In this document: positions 34,500 through 43,285 of the stretch, in pieces | How positions within the stretch are numbered: the stretch's first letter is position 1 | Layout: every line of letters begins with the position of its first letter | Source: Hyphomicrobiales bacterium | GTDB lineage: Bacteria; Pseudomonadota; Alphaproteobacteria; Rhizobiales; Rhizobiaceae | Direction: 5' to 3' | Length of the DNA stretch: 64,000 bases | Assembly: GCA_900466605.1 (NCBI GenBank) | Contig: UBMU01000028.1 | Span: 79,227 to 143,226, forward strand | Notes under the pieces: model-generated | What the model was told of the DNA's origin: nothing | Database searches by the model: none | The model's input: the letters and a program-made list of their open reading frames with translations, nothing else | Program-made: the position numbers and the translations under genes

Positions 34500-35534
34500 A
34501 TGACTGAATTGAAAGGTGCTTTGATCGGTTGCGGGTTCTTCGCGGTCAATCAGATGCATGCCTGGAACGACGTCGACGGCGCCAAGATCGTGGCGATCTG
34601 CGACCGGGATCCGGATCGACTGAAGATGGTCGGTGACCAGTTTGGTATCGAACGGCGGTACAATGACGCAAATGCGTTGTTTGCAGACGGCGGCTTCGAT
34701 TTCGTTGACATCGCCACGACCGTTCAAAGCCACCGGGCCCTTGTTGAGATGGCAGCACAGGCCAAGGTGCCCGCCATTTGCCAGAAGCCGTTTGCCAAAA
34801 CCCTTACTGACGCAACGTCGATGGTGGCAGCGTGCCGTGCTGCAGGCGTTCCGCTGATGGTGCACGAGAACTTTCGCTGGCAGACACCGATCCAGGCCGT
34901 GCGCAAGGCTCTGGATGCGGGTTTGATCGGAGCACCTTTCTGGGCACGTTTTTCGTTTCGTTCCGGCTACGATGTTTTCGCCGGTCAGCCGTATCTTGCA
35001 GAGGGAGACCGGTTCATTATCGAGGACCTTGGGATCCACACGCTGGACATTGCCCGCTACATCCTTGGCGACGCCGTCACGGTCACTGCGCGAACCAAGC
35101 GTGTCAACCCGCGGATCAAGGGCGAGGACGTGGCAACGATTCTCCTCGACCACGAAAGTGGCGCAACCTCGATTGTCGATGTCAGCTATGCCACGAGACT
35201 TTCCAGAGAACCCTTCCCTGAGACGTTGATCGAAATCGATGGTTCGGAAGGAACAATCCGCCTCAGGCAGGGCTACCAGCTCGAGGTGACCAATGCCAAC
35301 GGAGCCACGACCACTGACGTGGCTCCAAAGCTTTTGTCGTGGGCCTCTCGTCCCTGGCACAACATCCAGGAAAGCGTCTACGCGATCCAGCAGCACTGGA
35401 TCGATCAACTGAAGCGGGGCTCGGAGCATTCGACTTCCGGTGCCGACAATCTGAAGACGTTTGCCCTTGTTGAAGCAGCGTATGAAAGCGCCGCCAGCAA
35501 CCGGACGATCGACGTCGGAGCGATGCTGCGATGA
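34500..35534 (+). CDS. apsD: D-apiose dehydrogenase
   Basis: Gfo/Idh/MocA-family oxidoreductase, 344 residues. ApsD oxidises D-apiose to D-apionolactone with NAD. The Rossmann motif GCGFFAVNQMHAW lies at residues 9-21. The usual EKP of the family is replaced by QKPFAK near residue 98, keeping the catalytic lysine. The C-terminal domain has the EDLGIHTLDIARYILGD segment with the family histidine. Start is one base after the permease stop, and the stop overlaps the apnL start by four bases. Confidence 0.92.
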   Translation: MTELKGALIGCGFFAVNQMHAWNDVDGAKIVAICDRDPDRLKMVGDQFGIERRYNDANALFADGGFDFVDIATTVQSHRALVEMAAQAKVPAICQKPFAKTLTDATSMVAACRAAGVPLMVHENFRWQTPIQAVRKALDAGLIGAPFWARFSFRSGYDVFAGQPYLAEGDRFIIEDLGIHTLDIARYILGDAVTVTARTKRVNPRIKGEDVATILLDHESGATSIVDVSYATRLSREPFPETLIEIDGSEGTIRLRQGYQLEVTNANGATTTDVAPKLLSWASRPWHNIQESVYAIQQHWIDQLKRGSEHSTSGADNLKTFALVEAAYESAASNRTIDVGAMLR

Positions 35535-37396
35535 AAGCAGACCCCTTCGACCTCTATGGCACTCGTGACGCCGTAACCCCACAGGTTCGGCTTAGGGCCG
35601 GAAAACTCGAGGTCGACCTCGCAAATGGTAACCTGCGCACCATCCGCTATGATGGAATCGAGGTGCTAAGAGCAATCTCGTATCTCGTTCGCGATCGCGA
35701 CTGGGGAACATATAGCCCCGAAATCGCCGACCTGAAGGTCGAGCAAGATGATGATCTTTTCAAGGTTAGCTATCGAGCCCAATGCGACGGGCCGGACGAC
35801 AACAGCCTCGTTATAGACGTCATGATCCTTGGGCAACGCGGCCGCCTTGACTTCGAGGCCAAAGCCCTATCGCAAACAGGCTTCGAAACCAACCGCTGCG
35901 GCTTCTGCATCCTTCATCCAATCGTTGGCGTCGCCGGCACAAAGGCTAAGGTGGAGCACGTCGACGGAGGATCAAAGGCGACACAGTTTCCTGATTTGAT
36001 CGAACCCTGGCAGCCATTCAAGGATATGCGCGCCATTTCCCACGAGGTAGTGCCAGGGGTCACCGCCGAGTGCCGGATGGAGGGTGACACGTTCGAAATG
36101 GAGGATCAGAGGAACTGGTCGGACGCGTCTTACAAGACCTATGTCAGACCACTCGCTCTTCCCTGGCCTTATCAGATCCCCGCTGATCAACCCGTTTGGC
36201 AAAAGACGTCACTGATCATCAAGGACAGCCGCCCAGAACAGCGCCTTGCGGCCAAAGAAAAAGGCGAAGCAATTGAACTTCACCTTGGTGCTCGGACCGG
36301 CACCATGCCAGCAATTGGCCTGATCATTACGCCGGAGGAGGCCGATGCGTCCCTGTCGGCCAAAAGCGTCCTCGCAGACATCGCGCCGCAGGAGCTGCTC
36401 TTCCATTTCGACCCGGGCGCTGGACACGACATCGAAGCGCTGAAGCGGTTCGCAGTCATCGCGGCGACCTATCCGGGCCGTTCGACGCTAGAGATCGCTC
36501 TCCCCTGCAGGCAGTCCCCGGCAAGTGAAGCGGCCGACATTGCCCGGCAGGTTCGCTCTGCGGGCTTCAAGCCGGATGCGATCATGATTTCCCCGTCCGT
36601 CGATCGACAGTCAACGCCGCCCGGCAGCAAATGGCCCGACTGCCCGCCGCTCGAAGAGGTCTATTCGGCAGCCCATTCTGCATTTTCGGGCATCCGCATT
36701 GGCGGCGGCATGCTCAGCTACTTTACCGAACTCAATCGCAAGCGCGTGCCGGATGAAAAACTTGCATTCATCAGCCATTGCACCAATCCGATCGTCCACG
36801 CGGCCGACGATCTCAGCGTGATGCAGACATTGGAGGCGCTTCCCTTCATTACCCGCTCGGTGCGGGCGATCTACGGCACCAAGCACTACCGAATCGGGCC
36901 TTCGACCATAGCTATGCGGCAAAATCCCTACGGAAGCCGTACGATGGAGAACCTCTCTGGCGGCCGGATCCCCATGGCCAATCAAGACCCTCGCCACAAC
37001 GGACGCTTCGCAGAAGCGTTTGCGTTGGCCTATGCGACAAGCGTATTGGACGCAGACCTCGAATGCTTGACGCTCTCAGCACTAACCGGACCGTTTGGAC
37101 TGATCGCGGGTGCGGACGAGCCAACCAAGGAAGGCGGTAGACGCCCGTTGTCCAACACCGTCAGCATGCTCGCTGCATTGGCCGGAGGAGGCTGGCGAGA
37201 GTGTATCTCAAGCTCGCCGTCGAGGGTTCTTGCATTCGCCAGCATCGGTAGGACGGGTTCACAATTGCACGTCGTCAACCTGACAAGCCAAGAGCACATC
37301 GTGGACTGGAGCGCACTGAGGGCCGCGCCTGTTCATCCTGGGGCGCGGTTTGCTCTTCCCCCACTGGGCATCGCCTCGTTCCCACTGTCAAATTGA
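35531..37396 (+). CDS. apnL: D-apionate lactonase
   Basis: A 621-residue protein whose characterised homologues (ApnL) open D-apionolactone to D-apionate. The N-terminal half looks like a galactose-mutarotase-type beta sandwich and the C-terminal half resembles a TIM-barrel glycosidase fold (GIRIGGGMLSYFTELNRKR), though no glycosidase activity is implied. Start overlaps the apsD stop. It is the last gene of the apiose operon. Together the cluster supplies apsD, apnL, apnA, oiaK and oiaX, the full oxidative route to 3-phosphoglycerate and glycolate. Confidence 0.9.
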   Translation: MKADPFDLYGTRDAVTPQVRLRAGKLEVDLANGNLRTIRYDGIEVLRAISYLVRDRDWGTYSPEIADLKVEQDDDLFKVSYRAQCDGPDDNSLVIDVMILGQRGRLDFEAKALSQTGFETNRCGFCILHPIVGVAGTKAKVEHVDGGSKATQFPDLIEPWQPFKDMRAISHEVVPGVTAECRMEGDTFEMEDQRNWSDASYKTYVRPLALPWPYQIPADQPVWQKTSLIIKDSRPEQRLAAKEKGEAIELHLGARTGTMPAIGLIITPEEADASLSAKSVLADIAPQELLFHFDPGAGHDIEALKRFAVIAATYPGRSTLEIALPCRQSPASEAADIARQVRSAGFKPDAIMISPSVDRQSTPPGSKWPDCPPLEEVYSAAHSAFSGIRIGGGMLSYFTELNRKRVPDEKLAFISHCTNPIVHAADDLSVMQTLEALPFITRSVRAIYGTKHYRIGPSTIAMRQNPYGSRTMENLSGGRIPMANQDPRHNGRFAEAFALAYATSVLDADLECLTLSALTGPFGLIAGADEPTKEGGRRPLSNTVSMLAALAGGGWRECISSSPSRVLAFASIGRTGSQLHVVNLTSQEHIVDWSALRAAPVHPGARFALPPLGIASFPLSN

Positions 37397-37613
37397 CCCG
37401 CGAGCGCCGTGCCACCACGCCTGTAGTGGATGACCACATCGTTGGTGCGTGCGTGAACGCGACTGAGTGATGCGGAGGATGATCGGTCATCCCCGGCGAT
37501 TGCGCAATGCCCAAGTGGTGAGCCGACGCCAACCAACTGCAGAGGACTGCAGCCGATTTTTTCGCTAATCGCAACTTCTGCTGCCATAACCGTCAAGTCG
37601 GAGTGATGGTTAG

Positions 37614-37638
37614 CTCATCATACCAGTTGACATGTCAA
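37614..37638. promoter_or_regulatory. Orphan third operator copy with adjoining palindrome
   Basis: CTCATCATACCAG occurs at 37614-37626, about 220 bases after apnL, and runs into the perfect palindrome TTGACATGTCAA at 37627-37638. No catabolic gene follows directly; the next gene is the small sunset-domain protein 170 bases on. Either that gene belongs to the regulon, or a promoter was left behind after loss of a gene. Confidence 0.5.
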
Positions 37639-37806
37639 TCACTATCTGTAAAAAGGGCAACGTCTGGACGCCTAACTGATCAACGGTTCCTCCTCACACC
37701 TGGAACTGCTCCAGTAAAAGTGCGATTCCAGCGAATTTTAGCTATCTCATATACGAGCCGATAGAACTCACATGCTACAACCCTGAGAGGTTCCAGGGGA
37801 TGAGAT

Positions 37807-38076
37807 ATGAAATTTCCAGCGGTTGTAGCGTTGAGTTCAGCAGCAGCATTCTTGGGAGCCGGTGGCTACACAATCTTGCCGAAATCACTGACCAATGCGT
37901 TCAATCCCAGCTGCAACATCAAGGGCAACGTCAGTATCAATTCGGGCGAACGCATTTTTCACGTTCCAGGCCAGCATTATTATGAGGCCACGAAGATTTC
38001 ACCCCAATACGGGGAACGCTGGTTCTGCTCCGAAGAAGAAGCACGGGCTTCAGGCTGGCGTAAGGCGGGGTACTGA
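37807..38076 (+). CDS. Small secreted sunset-domain protein
   Basis: An 89-residue protein with an N-terminal signal-like hydrophobic stretch (MKFPAVVALSSAAAFLGAGG). A compact domain follows: CNIKGNVSINSGERIFHVPG, then YYEATKISPQYGERWFCSEE, then EARASGWRKAGY. This is the sunset domain often attached to thermonuclease-like proteins, here free-standing. Two cysteines flank the domain and could form a disulfide in the periplasm. GGGGATGAG precedes ATG 37807. Function is unknown. The orphan apiose-type operator lies upstream. Confidence 0.75.
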   Translation: MKFPAVVALSSAAAFLGAGGYTILPKSLTNAFNPSCNIKGNVSINSGERIFHVPGQHYYEATKISPQYGERWFCSEEEARASGWRKAGY

Positions 38077-38403
38077 ACGCGTTCCAGCTATGCTCATAGC
38101 TGCGCCAAAGACCCAAACCGCTGGCAAAACGACGCTGTGCGGCTAACGCTGCGGGCTGCAGTCCCCCTTTGCCGCCGTGCCATGTAGAGGTCTCGTCTCG
38201 GTTTTCTTCTTCTCGAAAATCGAAACCTTGTGAATCTCTTCCCCGCAACTGCCTATCGACGCTCTCGTAAGCTTCATCGAAGAACAGGAAGCGGGAATGA
38301 CGAGCGCACCGTCGTCGCGCAGAATAATACTGGTCGCCGTGGATCGACCCGCTGACGCTCAAATGGCGCCAAAGCATGGTCGACCACTCATGCGAAATCC
38401 TTG
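38077..38403. other. Gene-free stretch between the sunset-domain gene and ribB
   Basis: About 325 bases between two convergent genes. Frames present on either strand have no ribosome binding site and unlikely composition. No clear terminator hairpin was recognised. Confidence 0.4.
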
Positions 38404-39024
38404 TTAAGCCGCTTTTGCAGACGCAGAACGGTAGGCAACAAGATCTTCGATCGTTATCAGATGGAGACCGTGGCGCTCCGCGAACACTTCCAGGTCAGGA
38501 AGACGCGCCATCGTACCGTCATCGTTTGCCACCTCGCAGATCACACCCGACGGGAGAAGTCCTGCGAGCCTCGAAAGATCAACAGCAGCCTCAGTGTGGC
38601 CTGGCCGGGACAGAACGCCGTTGGGGTGAGCGCGAAGCGGAAAAATGTGACCCGGGCGCGCAAAGTCCTCTGCAACCGATCCCTTGCTGACAAGTGCCCT
38701 GACAGTCGCTGCTCGGTCGGCGGCGGAGATGCCTGTGGTTGTTTCAGGTATGTAGTCTACCGACACAGTGAAGGCGGTCTTGAGCACCTCGGTATTGCGA
38801 GGAACCATCAATGGAATGTCAAGCTCGTCGAGCCTTTCGCCTTCCATTGCAACGCAGATGAGGCCACGGGCATGGTTCATCATGAATGCGATTGCCTGAG
38901 GCGTGATCGCTTCAGATGCAATGACGAGGTCACCCTCGTTCTCCCTGTCGCGATCGTCAACGACGACGACGATCTCACCACGAGCGATTGCGGCGATCGC
39001 ATCGTCAATTTTGGAAATTGCCAT
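38404..39024 (-). CDS. ribB: 3,4-dihydroxy-2-butanone 4-phosphate synthase
   Basis: A 206-residue RibB domain that makes 3,4-dihydroxy-2-butanone 4-phosphate from ribulose 5-phosphate for riboflavin synthesis. The acidic active-site loop DDRDRENEGDL is at residues 23-33, HARGLICVAM follows near residue 51, and the HIFPLRAHPNGVLSRPGHTE segment is conserved. No RibA (GTP cyclohydrolase II) domain is attached. GAAAGG precedes the start. The FMN riboswitch and a leader matching that of ribH show it is one of two flavin genes placed among the catabolic operons. Confidence 0.95.
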   Translation of the reverse strand: MAISKIDDAIAAIARGEIVVVVDDRDRENEGDLVIASEAITPQAIAFMMNHARGLICVAMEGERLDELDIPLMVPRNTEVLKTAFTVSVDYIPETTTGISAADRAATVRALVSKGSVAEDFARPGHIFPLRAHPNGVLSRPGHTEAAVDLSRLAGLLPSGVICEVANDDGTMARLPDLEVFAERHGLHLITIEDLVAYRSASAKAA

Positions 39025-39137
39025 TTCTTGCCTTTCAAGGGTTAGCCGTTACCGGCGCGCATGGCCTGTTGGGGCCACCATTTTTCCCTTGGGCGAACAA
39101 GCATAAGAAACGCCACTCAACACGGCGTCTTCTGCAT

Positions 39138-39281
39138 TGCTCTCTTCCATCCGGACTATGACCGTCGGCTCCGGCATCTCACCGGATCTGCTGACCCTTC
39201 GTTTTAGCGAAGGCGCTCGCGGGCTCCGAGTTTCCTCGATACCGCCGGTGGGGAGTTTCACCCCGCCCTGAGAACAGGCCT
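39138..39281 (-). promoter_or_regulatory. FMN riboswitch (RFN element) upstream of ribB
   Basis: Read on the minus strand, the RFN blocks appear in order: CTCAGGGCGGGGTGAAACTC, CCCACCGGCGGTAT, GAGCCCGCGAGCGCC, GGTCAGCAGATCCGGTGAGA, GCCGGAGCCGACGGTCATAG and CCGGATGGAAGAGAGC. The variable arm differs from the ribH copy. Downstream, CAAGGG can pair with CCCTTG directly before the GAAAGG ribosome binding site, the same expression platform as in front of ribH. Confidence 0.96.
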
Positions 39282-39374
39282 AACATAGACAGGCAGCGCC
39301 TTATTTTACAAGGGGGAGCCGCCCACAAATCTGCTACTTGCAGTGAACGGACCGTTCCCCATTGTCGAATAAAG

Positions 39375-40157
39375 CTACGACATGATCAGGCCGCCATCGA
39401 CGTTGATCGTCTGGCCAGTGATGTAGGTGGCGTCGTCGCTCGCCAGGAAAGTGACCAGACCCGCGACGTCCTCGCCCGATCCGGCGCGCTTCATTGGAAT
39501 GCCTTCAACCCATTCCTTCATCAGTTCGCCGGGGCCGTAGTTGCCGAGCAGCTTGCCCCATGCCTGATCATTATAGGCCCACATGTCGGTCTCGATAATG
39601 CCAGGGCAGAACGCGTTGACGGTAATATTTTCGGAGGCTACTTCCTTTGCAAGGCTCTGAGTGATGCCGACGACCCCCATCTTCGAGGCGGCATAGTGAG
39701 GGGTGAAGATGAAGCCGTCACGCGCCTGACCGGAGGCAGTGTTGATAATGCGCCCGCCACGCCCGTGCTTGCGCATCCGCAAAATCGCTTCCTGAGCACA
39801 CAGGAAGACGCCCTTCGTGTTGACGGCCAGGACCTTGTCCCACTCGCCTTCCGTCATGTCTTCGATGCGGGCGATGGTGATGACGCCCGCGTTCTGGATC
39901 GAGACGTCCACCGAACCGAAGGCATTCTCGGCAGCGTCATAGAGTGCCTTGACGCTCGCCTTGTCCGTAACGTCCCCGACAAATGCGATAGCACTGCCGC
40001 CATCGGCCTTGATCTCGTCAGCAACAGTGTGAACGGACTCCTCATTGGCGGAAACAACCAGGTTTGCCCCTTCCCGTGCGAAGCGCTTGGCGATGGCAGC
40101 GCCGATGCCGCGGCTGCCCCCGGTGATGACGACGGTCTTGGTTTCGAAGCGTTTCAT
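39375..40157 (-). CDS. Short-chain dehydrogenase, polyol type
   Basis: NAD(P)-dependent SDR, 260 residues. The cofactor motif is GGSRGIGAA (about residues 13-21), NAG follows, and the catalytic Ser-Tyr-Lys is found in TASGQ and YAASK. It ends in NVDGGLIMS. It resembles sorbitol/galactitol-type 2-dehydrogenases. It is the last gene of the leftward operon permease-binding protein-ATPase-SDR-TPI-SDR. A role in oxidising a polyol or an intermediate of the same pathway is likely; the exact substrate cannot be read from sequence. Confidence 0.85.
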   Translation of the reverse strand: MKRFETKTVVITGGSRGIGAAIAKRFAREGANLVVSANEESVHTVADEIKADGGSAIAFVGDVTDKASVKALYDAAENAFGSVDVSIQNAGVITIARIEDMTEGEWDKVLAVNTKGVFLCAQEAILRMRKHGRGGRIINTASGQARDGFIFTPHYAASKMGVVGITQSLAKEVASENITVNAFCPGIIETDMWAYNDQAWGKLLGNYGPGELMKEWVEGIPMKRAGSGEDVAGLVTFLASDDATYITGQTINVDGGLIMS

Positions 40158-40226
40158 TGTCTCTTCCTCTTTCAGTCTGCCTGGCAGTATTCAGCGTTTT
40201 GGCCGCAAAGGCGCGTCAGGCGTCTT

Positions 40227-40964
40227 TCATATGGCGGCCGAAATGATCCCACCGAAGTCTTCTGCCTTTAGCGACGCACCACCAACCAAGGCCCCATCGA
40301 CGTTTGCGACGGCAAAGATCTCGGCAGCGTTCGAGGACTTGACCGAGCCCCCGTAGAGGATCCTGACGTTGCTCCCGTCTCCACCGAGCCGCTCTATAAG
40401 CATTTGCCTGATCGAGGAATGCATCTCCTCAATCTGTTCCAGGCTCGGAACGAGGCCCGTTCCGATCGCCCACACCGGCTCATATGCGATAGCAATGTTC
40501 GAGCTTGTGGCACCTTCTGGAATTGAACCGCGAAGCTGTCCACCGACTACGTCAACTGCCCTACCGTCATCACGTTCACTGCGGGTCTCGCCCACGCACA
40601 CGATGGCTATCAGTCCCGCCTTGTGAGCGGCAGCGACCTTGGCCGCGACGACGGGATCGGTCTCATGGTGATAAACACGTCGTTCGGAATGGCCGAGAAT
40701 GACAAAGCGCGCACCCGCATCAGCAAGCATTTCCGCCGCCACGTCCCCGGTGTAGGCTCCAGAGACCTGCGCGTGGCAGTCCTGTGCACCGATGATGATT
40801 GCCGAACCCTTCGCCCGTTCGGCAGCTTTTTCGATCAGCGTGAAGGGCGGGCAGACGACGATATCGCACGTCGCCATGCCCGTTAGCCCCTTCAGCGCCT
40901 CGATCTCAGCCAGGGAGGGGGCGAGACCGTTCATTTTCCAGTTGCCTGCGATCAACTTTTTCAT
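40227..40964 (-). CDS. tpiA: Triosephosphate isomerase
   Basis: A 245-residue TPI that interconverts dihydroxyacetone phosphate and glyceraldehyde 3-phosphate. Catalytic features are canonical: Lys in NWKMN near residue 11, His in GHSER, Glu in YEPVWAIGTG and the phosphate loop YGGSVKSSN. Unlike eryH it keeps the standard loop 6. The start is ATG 40964, four bases after the stop of the preceding SDR; an in-frame extension upstream lies inside that SDR gene. Its place beside a transketolase and kinase suggests it balances triose phosphates for that pathway. Confidence 0.93.
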   Translation of the reverse strand: MKKLIAGNWKMNGLAPSLAEIEALKGLTGMATCDIVVCPPFTLIEKAAERAKGSAIIIGAQDCHAQVSGAYTGDVAAEMLADAGARFVILGHSERRVYHHETDPVVAAKVAAAHKAGLIAIVCVGETRSERDDGRAVDVVGGQLRGSIPEGATSSNIAIAYEPVWAIGTGLVPSLEQIEEMHSSIRQMLIERLGGDGSNVRILYGGSVKSSNAAEIFAVANVDGALVGGASLKAEDFGGIISAAI

Positions 40965-40968
40965 CGCA

Positions 40969-41757
40969 TCACCAGCAGCAGAAACCGCCATCGACGAGCA
41001 GATCGACACCCGTCACGAAACTTGCAGCGTTCGACAGCAAGAATACAGCCGGACCGACCATCTCGTCGACCGTTGCCATGCGTTGCATCGGGGTTTGCTC
41101 TTCAAACAGCTTGGTCTGATGGATCATTTCCGGACGGGTATTCATCGGTGTCGCCGTGTAGCCGGGCGAGATGGTGTTGACGCGGATACCGCGGTCGACC
41201 CACTCCATCGCCAATGACTTCGACATATGGATAACGCCTGCCTTGGACGCGTTGTAGTGCGCCTGGCTCAATCCCCGATTGACAATCACACCAGACATCG
41301 ATGCGATGTTGACGATGGAGCCGCGGCCGTTCTTCAACATTGCGCGTGCCTCGGCCTGGCATGACAGAAAGACGCCCTTGAGATTGATATCCATCAACGT
41401 CTGATATTGATCTTCCTCCATCTCCTCCGCAGGATTTGCGTTGGCGATGCCTGCGGCGTTGACGGCGAGCGTCAGCGCACCAAGTTCTGCCTCTGTGTGT
41501 GCTACGGCGTCACTGAGCGATGACTTGTTGGTAACGTTTGCTGCAATTTGAAGGCAACGACGACCAGAGGCCTCGATGTGCCTGGCGGTGTTGGCTAGTC
41601 CGTCGTCCGTGCGACGGTCAAGCAGTGCCACGCTAGCGCCGCACTGTGCGAGGCCGATGGCGATGCGCTGGCCAATTCCACTGCCCGCTCCGGTCACGAT
41701 GGCAACCTGGCCGCTAAGATCGAAAAGCTTCGGGGCGTTCAGAGTGATGTCGGACAC
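40969..41757 (-). CDS. Short-chain dehydrogenase, D-threitol dehydrogenase-like
   Basis: SDR of 262 residues with cofactor motif GAGSGIGQR (about residues 24-32), NAAG, catalytic NIASMSG and YNASK. The C terminus VDGGFCCW closely resembles the end of D-threitol dehydrogenases. It is encoded directly after the transporter ATPase. A substrate such as D-threitol or another branched or linear polyol oxidised to a ketose fits the downstream kinase and transketolase. The family is clear; the substrate is a hypothesis. Confidence 0.86.
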   Translation of the reverse strand: MSDITLNAPKLFDLSGQVAIVTGAGSGIGQRIAIGLAQCGASVALLDRRTDDGLANTARHIEASGRRCLQIAANVTNKSSLSDAVAHTEAELGALTLAVNAAGIANANPAEEMEEDQYQTLMDINLKGVFLSCQAEARAMLKNGRGSIVNIASMSGVIVNRGLSQAHYNASKAGVIHMSKSLAMEWVDRGIRVNTISPGYTATPMNTRPEMIHQTKLFEEQTPMQRMATVDEMVGPAVFLLSNAASFVTGVDLLVDGGFCCW

Positions 41758-41779
41758 CGCTCTTCCTTTCTCTGTCTGT

Positions 41780-43258
41780 TTAGATTGTGGCTAGCTCCAT
41801 GACCGAAACGTCGTTTGCCTGGTCACGGTCTAGAATTCCTGCCTGCTTGCCCTGGGCAAGCACGAGAATACGATTGGACACGCCAAGAACCTCCTCGAGG
41901 TCCGAGCTTACGACGATCACTGCCACGCCCTGCTTGGCGAGATTGACGATGATATCGTAGATGCCCGCGCGCGCGCCGACGTCGATGCCGCGGGTGGGTT
42001 CATCGAGGACGACCACCTTCGGGTCACGCATCAGCCATTTCGCGATTACGACCTTCTGTTGGTTGCCGCCGGACAGGTCGGAGGCCAACTGGTCTGCGCG
42101 ACCCTTGACGCCAAATTTTGCGACTGCCTGCTGTGCGAAGGCCCGCTTGACGCTTGGAGAAATCCAATTTCCTCCAAGCTTGTCGAGATTGGCGTAGATG
42201 ATGTTTTCGCCGATGCGGTGGCCAACAACCAGCCCCTGATCCTTGCGGTCCTCGGGCACCATGACAATACCTTTGGCGATGGCGTCAGCAGGGTTGCGTA
42301 ACTTGAGTTCTCGCCCTTCCAGCTTAACCGAGCCAGCGCTGATAGGATCTGCGCCCGAGATGGCGCGGACGAGTTCTGTACGACCGGCGCCGACAAGGCC
42401 TGCGATGCCAAGAATTTCGCCGGCCTTCACATCAAATGTGACGTCGCTAAACGAGCCATCTGGCGAACTGAGGTTGGAGACTTCCAGCACGGGTCGATCT
42501 GTGGGGACGGGAAGCGACGGGAACATCCGGTCAAGCGAGCGTCCAACCATGCTCTCAACGATCGTTCGCACGGGGGTTGCGCTGTCAGCAAACTCCTGTA
42601 CGCGCTCGCCGTCGCGAAGGACGACGATGCGGTCGGTGATCTTCTTGATCTCTTCCATGCGGTGGGAGATGTAAACGATGCCGACGCCCTGGGAGCGAAG
42701 CTTTCGGACTTGTTCGAAAAGAGCTTCCGTTTCCGCTCCTCCAAGCGCCGCAGTCGGCTCGTCCAGGATCAACAGCTTGGCGTTGAGGGCAAGCGCCTTT
42801 GCGATTTCGATGAGCTGCTGATTGGCGGTCGATAGGCCCTCGACCTTTCGTGTCGCTGGAATGTGCAGGTTAAGTCGAGCGAGCTGCTCCTGGGCGCGAC
42901 GAACCATCTGCGCACGGTCGACGACGCCGTTTTTCCTCGGCCAACGGCCGATAAAGACGTTCTCCGCGATGGAGAGCTGGGGCAGCAGCTGCAGTTCCTG
43001 ATGGATCAGAACCACGCCTTTGTCGATAGCCTCTCCTGGAGTGGCGGGGGCATAGGGCTGCCCCAGCCATGTCATTGTTCCCTCGGAAGGTGTGCGTGAC
43101 CCGGCGATGATGCCAGAGAGCGTTGACTTGCCCGCTCCGTTTTCACCGAGAAGTGCAACCACTTCGCCAGGATAAACGTCCAAGCTGACATTCTTCAGAA
43201 CCTGGAGTGGACCATATCGCTTCGATATGCCCCTCAGGGAAAGAACCGGATCAGTCAC
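41780..43258 (-). CDS. Sugar ABC transporter ATPase (RbsA-like)
   Basis: A 492-residue tandem ATPase with Walker A GENGAGKST, signature LSTANQQLI and Walker B LLILDEPTA in the first domain. The second has GLVGAGRTE, signature LSGGNQQK and VVLDEPTRG. The start is set at GTG 43258 because GAGGAG precedes it by seven bases; a TTG 15 bases upstream lies inside that ribosome binding site. It lies between the binding-protein and SDR genes and energises uptake for the polyol/ketose module. Confidence 0.93.
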   Translation of the reverse strand: MTDPVLSLRGISKRYGPLQVLKNVSLDVYPGEVVALLGENGAGKSTLSGIIAGSRTPSEGTMTWLGQPYAPATPGEAIDKGVVLIHQELQLLPQLSIAENVFIGRWPRKNGVVDRAQMVRRAQEQLARLNLHIPATRKVEGLSTANQQLIEIAKALALNAKLLILDEPTAALGGAETEALFEQVRKLRSQGVGIVYISHRMEEIKKITDRIVVLRDGERVQEFADSATPVRTIVESMVGRSLDRMFPSLPVPTDRPVLEVSNLSSPDGSFSDVTFDVKAGEILGIAGLVGAGRTELVRAISGADPISAGSVKLEGRELKLRNPADAIAKGIVMVPEDRKDQGLVVGHRIGENIIYANLDKLGGNWISPSVKRAFAQQAVAKFGVKGRADQLASDLSGGNQQKVVIAKWLMRDPKVVVLDEPTRGIDVGARAGIYDIIVNLAKQGVAVIVVSSDLEEVLGVSNRILVLAQGKQAGILDRDQANDVSVMELATI

Positions 43259-43285
43259 GGCACACCTCCTCAAGACTCGACTGCA

